This document shows, one piece after another, positions 16,544-18,312 of a stretch of DNA of 18,312 nt. The first letter of the stretch is position 1. Every line of letters starts with the position of its first letter. The DNA comes from Halobacteriales archaeon QS_9_70_65. GTDB taxonomy: Archaea; Halobacteriota; Halobacteria; Halobacteriales; Haloarculaceae. The stretch covers positions 1 through 18,312 of the forward strand of contig PXSC01000031.1 of NCBI GenBank assembly GCA_003023535.1, given 5' to 3'. The notes beneath the pieces were generated by a model. The model ran no database searches and was not told the DNA's origin. It saw only the letters and a list, made by a program, of their open reading frames with translations. A program made the translations under genes and the position numbers.

Positions 16544-17596
16544 TCAGTTCTCGCGGGCGTCGCGGCGCTCGCGGACGGCCTCGGCGACCGGCGCGAGAAT
16601 CTCGTCGGCGACGGAGTAGGGGTCGGTCTCCCGTGCGACGACGGCGTCGACGTACTCCTCGAGACCGCCGCGGGCCTCCAGTTCCTCCTCGACGAGGGCG
16701 GCGCTGTCGGCCCGCAGCAGCGTCCGTATCTCGTCGGCGTACCGCCGGCGGGCCTGGCCGTCCCGCTCGCCGGTCGCCTCCAGCCACTCGGCGTGGTCGG
16801 CCAGCACCGCCAGCAGTTCGTCGACGCCCTCGCCGGTCTTGGCGACCGTCTCGACGATGGGCGGCTGTCGCTCGTTCTCGTCCTCGTCCTCGCCGTCGTC
16901 GATGCCGGACGGCCCGGCACCGGCGCCGTGGTGGCCGGCCATCGGCGAGGCGTCCCGCATGTGGACCATCTCCCGGAGTTCCTTGACCGTCCGGTCGGCG
17001 CCGTCGAGGTCGGCCTTGTTGACGACGAAGACGTCGGCGATCTCGAGGATGCCGGCCTTCAGCATCTGGACGTCGTCGCCGGAACCGGGCGGCACCAGCA
17101 CCACGACGGTGTCGGCCGTCCGCACGATGTCGACCTCGTTCTGGCCGGCGCCGACCGTCTCGACGATGATGCGGTCCTTGCCGAAGGCGTCCAGCGCCTT
17201 CACCGCGTCCGTCGTCGACGTCGACAGCCCGCCCAGCGAGCCGCGGGCCGACATCGACCGGAAGAAGACGTCCATGTCGCCGACGTTGGACGCCATCCGG
17301 ATGCGGTCGCCCAGCACCGCCCCGCCGGTGTACGGCGATGAGGGGTCGATGGCGATGACACCGACCGTCTCGCCGCGCTCGCGGTAGGTGGCGGCCATCT
17401 TGTCGACCAGCGTCGACTTGCCCGCCCCCGGCGAGCCGGTGATGCCGACCACCTGCGCCCGGCCGGTGTGGTCGTGCAGCCGCGAGACCAGCTCCCGGTA
17501 GCCCGGCGACCGGTTTTCGATCTTCGTGATGACCCGCGCCAGCGCCCGGTGCTCGCCGGCCAGCAGCTCGTCGATGAGCGACTCGTCGCCGCTCAT
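16544..17596 (-). CDS. meaB: MeaB/ArgK-type GTPase, methylmalonyl-CoA mutase chaperone
   Basis: This G3E-family P-loop GTPase, 350 residues, protects and reloads adenosylcobalamin in methylmalonyl-CoA mutase. The Walker A motif GSPGAGKST is at 54-62. Then come VIAIDPSSPYTGGAVLGDR, MSARGSLGGLS, ETVGAGQNEVDIVRTAD (switch region) and VFVVNKADLDGAD (NKxD base recognition). A flexible insertion after KELREMVHMRD is rich in Gly and His, then strongly acidic (GIDDGEDEDENER). The C-terminal helical arm for dimerisation is present. The start overlaps the B12-subunit stop by 4 bases (ATGA), so the two form an operon, and the partner confirms the role. The gene is intact. Confidence 0.93.
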   Translation of the reverse strand: MSGDESLIDELLAGEHRALARVITKIENRSPGYRELVSRLHDHTGRAQVVGITGSPGAGKSTLVDKMAATYRERGETVGVIAIDPSSPYTGGAVLGDRIRMASNVGDMDVFFRSMSARGSLGGLSTSTTDAVKALDAFGKDRIIVETVGAGQNEVDIVRTADTVVVLVPPGSGDDVQMLKAGILEIADVFVVNKADLDGADRTVKELREMVHMRDASPMAGHHGAGAGPSGIDDGEDEDENERQPPIVETVAKTGEGVDELLAVLADHAEWLEATGERDGQARRRYADEIRTLLRADSAALVEEELEARGGLEEYVDAVVARETDPYSVADEILAPVAEAVRERRDAREN

Positions 17597-18012
17597 CGAT
17601 CCCGCGGGACGTGCTCCCGGACGAACTCGATGGTCTCCTCCATCGAGGAGCCCGGGCCGAATATCTCGGCGACCCCCATCTCGTACAGCTCCTCGCGGTC
17701 CTCCTCCGGGACGATGCCGCCGACCAGGACCAGCGTGTCCTCGAGGGCGCCGTACTCCTCGAGCCCGTCGATGATCTTCGGTACGAGCGTGTCGTGCGCC
17801 CCCGACAGAATGGAGATGCCGAGGACGTCGACGTCCTCCTGGACGGACGCCTGGACGATCTCGTCCGGGGACTTGTGCAGCCCCGAGTAGATGACCTCGA
17901 AGCCGGCGTCCCGGAACGCCCGGGCGATCACGTGGGCGCCGCGGTCGTGGCCGTCGAGGCCGACCTTCGCCACCAGACACCTGATCGCCCGCTGTCCCTG
18001 TTCCGTGCTCAT
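17593..18012 (-). CDS. mcmA2: Methylmalonyl-CoA mutase, cobalamin-binding (small) subunit
   Basis: The protein has 139 residues, matching the separate B12-binding subunit of archaeal methylmalonyl-CoA mutase, which converts (R)-methylmalonyl-CoA to succinyl-CoA with a catalytic subunit encoded elsewhere. The cobalamin motif is complete: AKVGLDGHDRGAHVIA with DxHxxG (His replaces the lower ligand), then GISILSGAHDTL (SxL) and VLVGGIVPEED (GG). It ends FGPGSSMEETIEFVREHV. It overlaps meaB by 4 bases and leads the operon. The catalytic subunit is not in this window. Together with the carboxyltransferase at 4911 it points to propionyl-CoA assimilation. The gene is intact. Confidence 0.93.
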   Translation of the reverse strand: MSTEQGQRAIRCLVAKVGLDGHDRGAHVIARAFRDAGFEVIYSGLHKSPDEIVQASVQEDVDVLGISILSGAHDTLVPKIIDGLEEYGALEDTLVLVGGIVPEEDREELYEMGVAEIFGPGSSMEETIEFVREHVPRDR

Positions 18013-18105
18013 GCGGCCCTATTCCGCCGCGAGGCGTTTGACTCTAACGGAGAGTGTCGCCGCCGCGCGACCGTCGTATCCGCGCCCGACGCCGGTCCGA
18101 TGGGT

Positions 18106-18111
18106 TTATGC
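18106..18111 (+). promoter_or_regulatory. Box A (TATA) of tRNA-Ala
   Basis: TTTATG lies 29-34 bases before the mature tRNA 5' end. This is the usual archaeal box A position for a tRNA transcribed with a very short leader. Confidence 0.6.
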
Positions 18112-18139
18112 GTCGCACCCGGATACTCTCGGGCGCCGC

Positions 18140-18211
18140 GGGCTCGTAGATCAGCGGTAGATCATCCCCCTGGCACGGGGAAGGCCCCGGGTTCAAATCC
18201 CGGCGAGTCCA
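18140..18211 (+). tRNA. tRNA-Ala (anticodon GGC)
   Basis: The 72-nt cloverleaf is complete. The acceptor stem GGGCTCG/CGAGTCC contains the G3-U70 wobble that identifies alanine tRNAs. The D-arm is GATC/GATC, and the anticodon stem TCCCC/GGGGA has loop CTGGCAC (anticodon GGC at 18172-18174). The T-arm is CCGGG-TTCAAAT-CCCGG, with discriminator A at 18211. No intron is present and CCA is not encoded. Confidence 0.97.
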
Positions 18212-18252
18212 CTATTCTGCGCCGCGAGCAATCCCGCGAGCGGCGCAGATAG
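18212..18252 (+). repeat. Hairpin directly after tRNA-Ala
   Basis: CTATTCTGCGCCGC (18212-18225) pairs with GCGGCGCAGATAG (18240-18252) over 13 bp with one bulged T. It starts at the base after the discriminator. It could be a tRNA 3' processing or termination structure, or the end of an integrated element. Confidence 0.65.
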
Positions 18253-18261
18253 TCGTCGACG

Positions 18262-18285
18262 CCCGGATTTGAACCCCTGGAAGAC
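18262..18285 (-). other. Inverted tRNA T-arm-like fragment
   Basis: Read on the minus strand this contains GGGGTTCAAATCCGGG. It shares the 12-base GGGTTCAAATCC with the T-arm of tRNA-Ala (18189-18200) in opposite orientation. The flanking stem bases do not pair, and no other tRNA arms are present, so it is a fragment. It may mark an attachment-site remnant. Confidence 0.5.
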
Positions 18286-18312
18286 GCAGCGCCGAACGAA
18301 GTGAGGCGACCG

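Noticed and set aside
18262..18312. A second tRNA gene on the minus strand
   Set aside because: Only a T-loop-like piece is present. Its stem does not pair, and no anticodon or acceptor arms can be found.

Overview
The window comes from a haloarchaeon (class Halobacteria). It is very GC-rich with strong G/C at third codon positions, and its proteins are acidic. The promoters look archaeal: short TTTA-type boxes lie about 25 bases before start codons, which fits leaderless transcripts. Other signs are Tat-type signal peptides, a paired permease and UspA gene, a class I archaeal fructose-bisphosphate aldolase, a stand-alone B12-binding methylmalonyl-CoA mutase subunit with MeaB, and a haloarchaeal receiver-GAF regulator. 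The genus cannot be named from the sequence alone.

Layout. Positions 1-1764 (minus) hold a secreted S8 subtilisin-like protease, cut by the window edge and frame-disrupted near its N-terminus. Positions 1867-2139 (plus) hold a coding-like remnant with an in-frame stop. Positions 2143-3234 (minus) encode a PQQ-type sugar dehydrogenase lipoprotein. Positions 3348-4396 (plus) encode two overlapping bPH2 membrane proteins. Positions 4384-4846 (minus) are a broken redoxin, and 4911-6615 (minus) a broken acyl-CoA carboxylase carboxyltransferase. Positions 6778-8258 (minus) are an aldolase-FBPase operon whose FBPase lacks an internal block. Position 8422 begins a 3-hydroxyacyl-CoA dehydrogenase (plus) without the start of its Rossmann fold. 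Positions 9300-10679 (minus) and 10775-11430 (plus) are a divergent APC permease and a broken UspA protein. Positions 11431-12352 are non-coding and contain a 432-bp palindrome-packed element with 16-bp terminal inverted repeats. The right-hand part, 12353-18211, looks intact: a small acidic protein, an acyl-CoA dehydrogenase, a winged-helix regulator, a small haloarchaeal protein, a receiver-GAF regulator, an alpha/beta hydrolase, the MeaB and B12-subunit operon, and tRNA-Ala(GGC). The tRNA is followed by a hairpin and an inverted tRNA T-arm-like fragment.

Function. Much of the window concerns acyl-CoA metabolism: acyl-CoA dehydrogenase and hydroxyacyl-CoA dehydrogenase for beta-oxidation, then the carboxylase and the methylmalonyl-CoA mutase subunit with its chaperone for propionyl-CoA use. 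The aldolase and FBPase pair belongs to gluconeogenesis.

The main unusual observation is a concentration of lesions between positions 1 and 11430. Seven genes and one remnant carry a frame break, a missing internal block of roughly 40-150 bases, or a replaced start. Everything right of 12353 appears whole. Two of the lesions (carboxylase and hydroxyacyl-CoA dehydrogenase) coincide with palindromic repeat sequence related to the 432-bp element. This could be real genome decay driven by repeat insertion and deletion, or assembly error at hairpin-rich sites. Raw reads or a close relative would decide between these.
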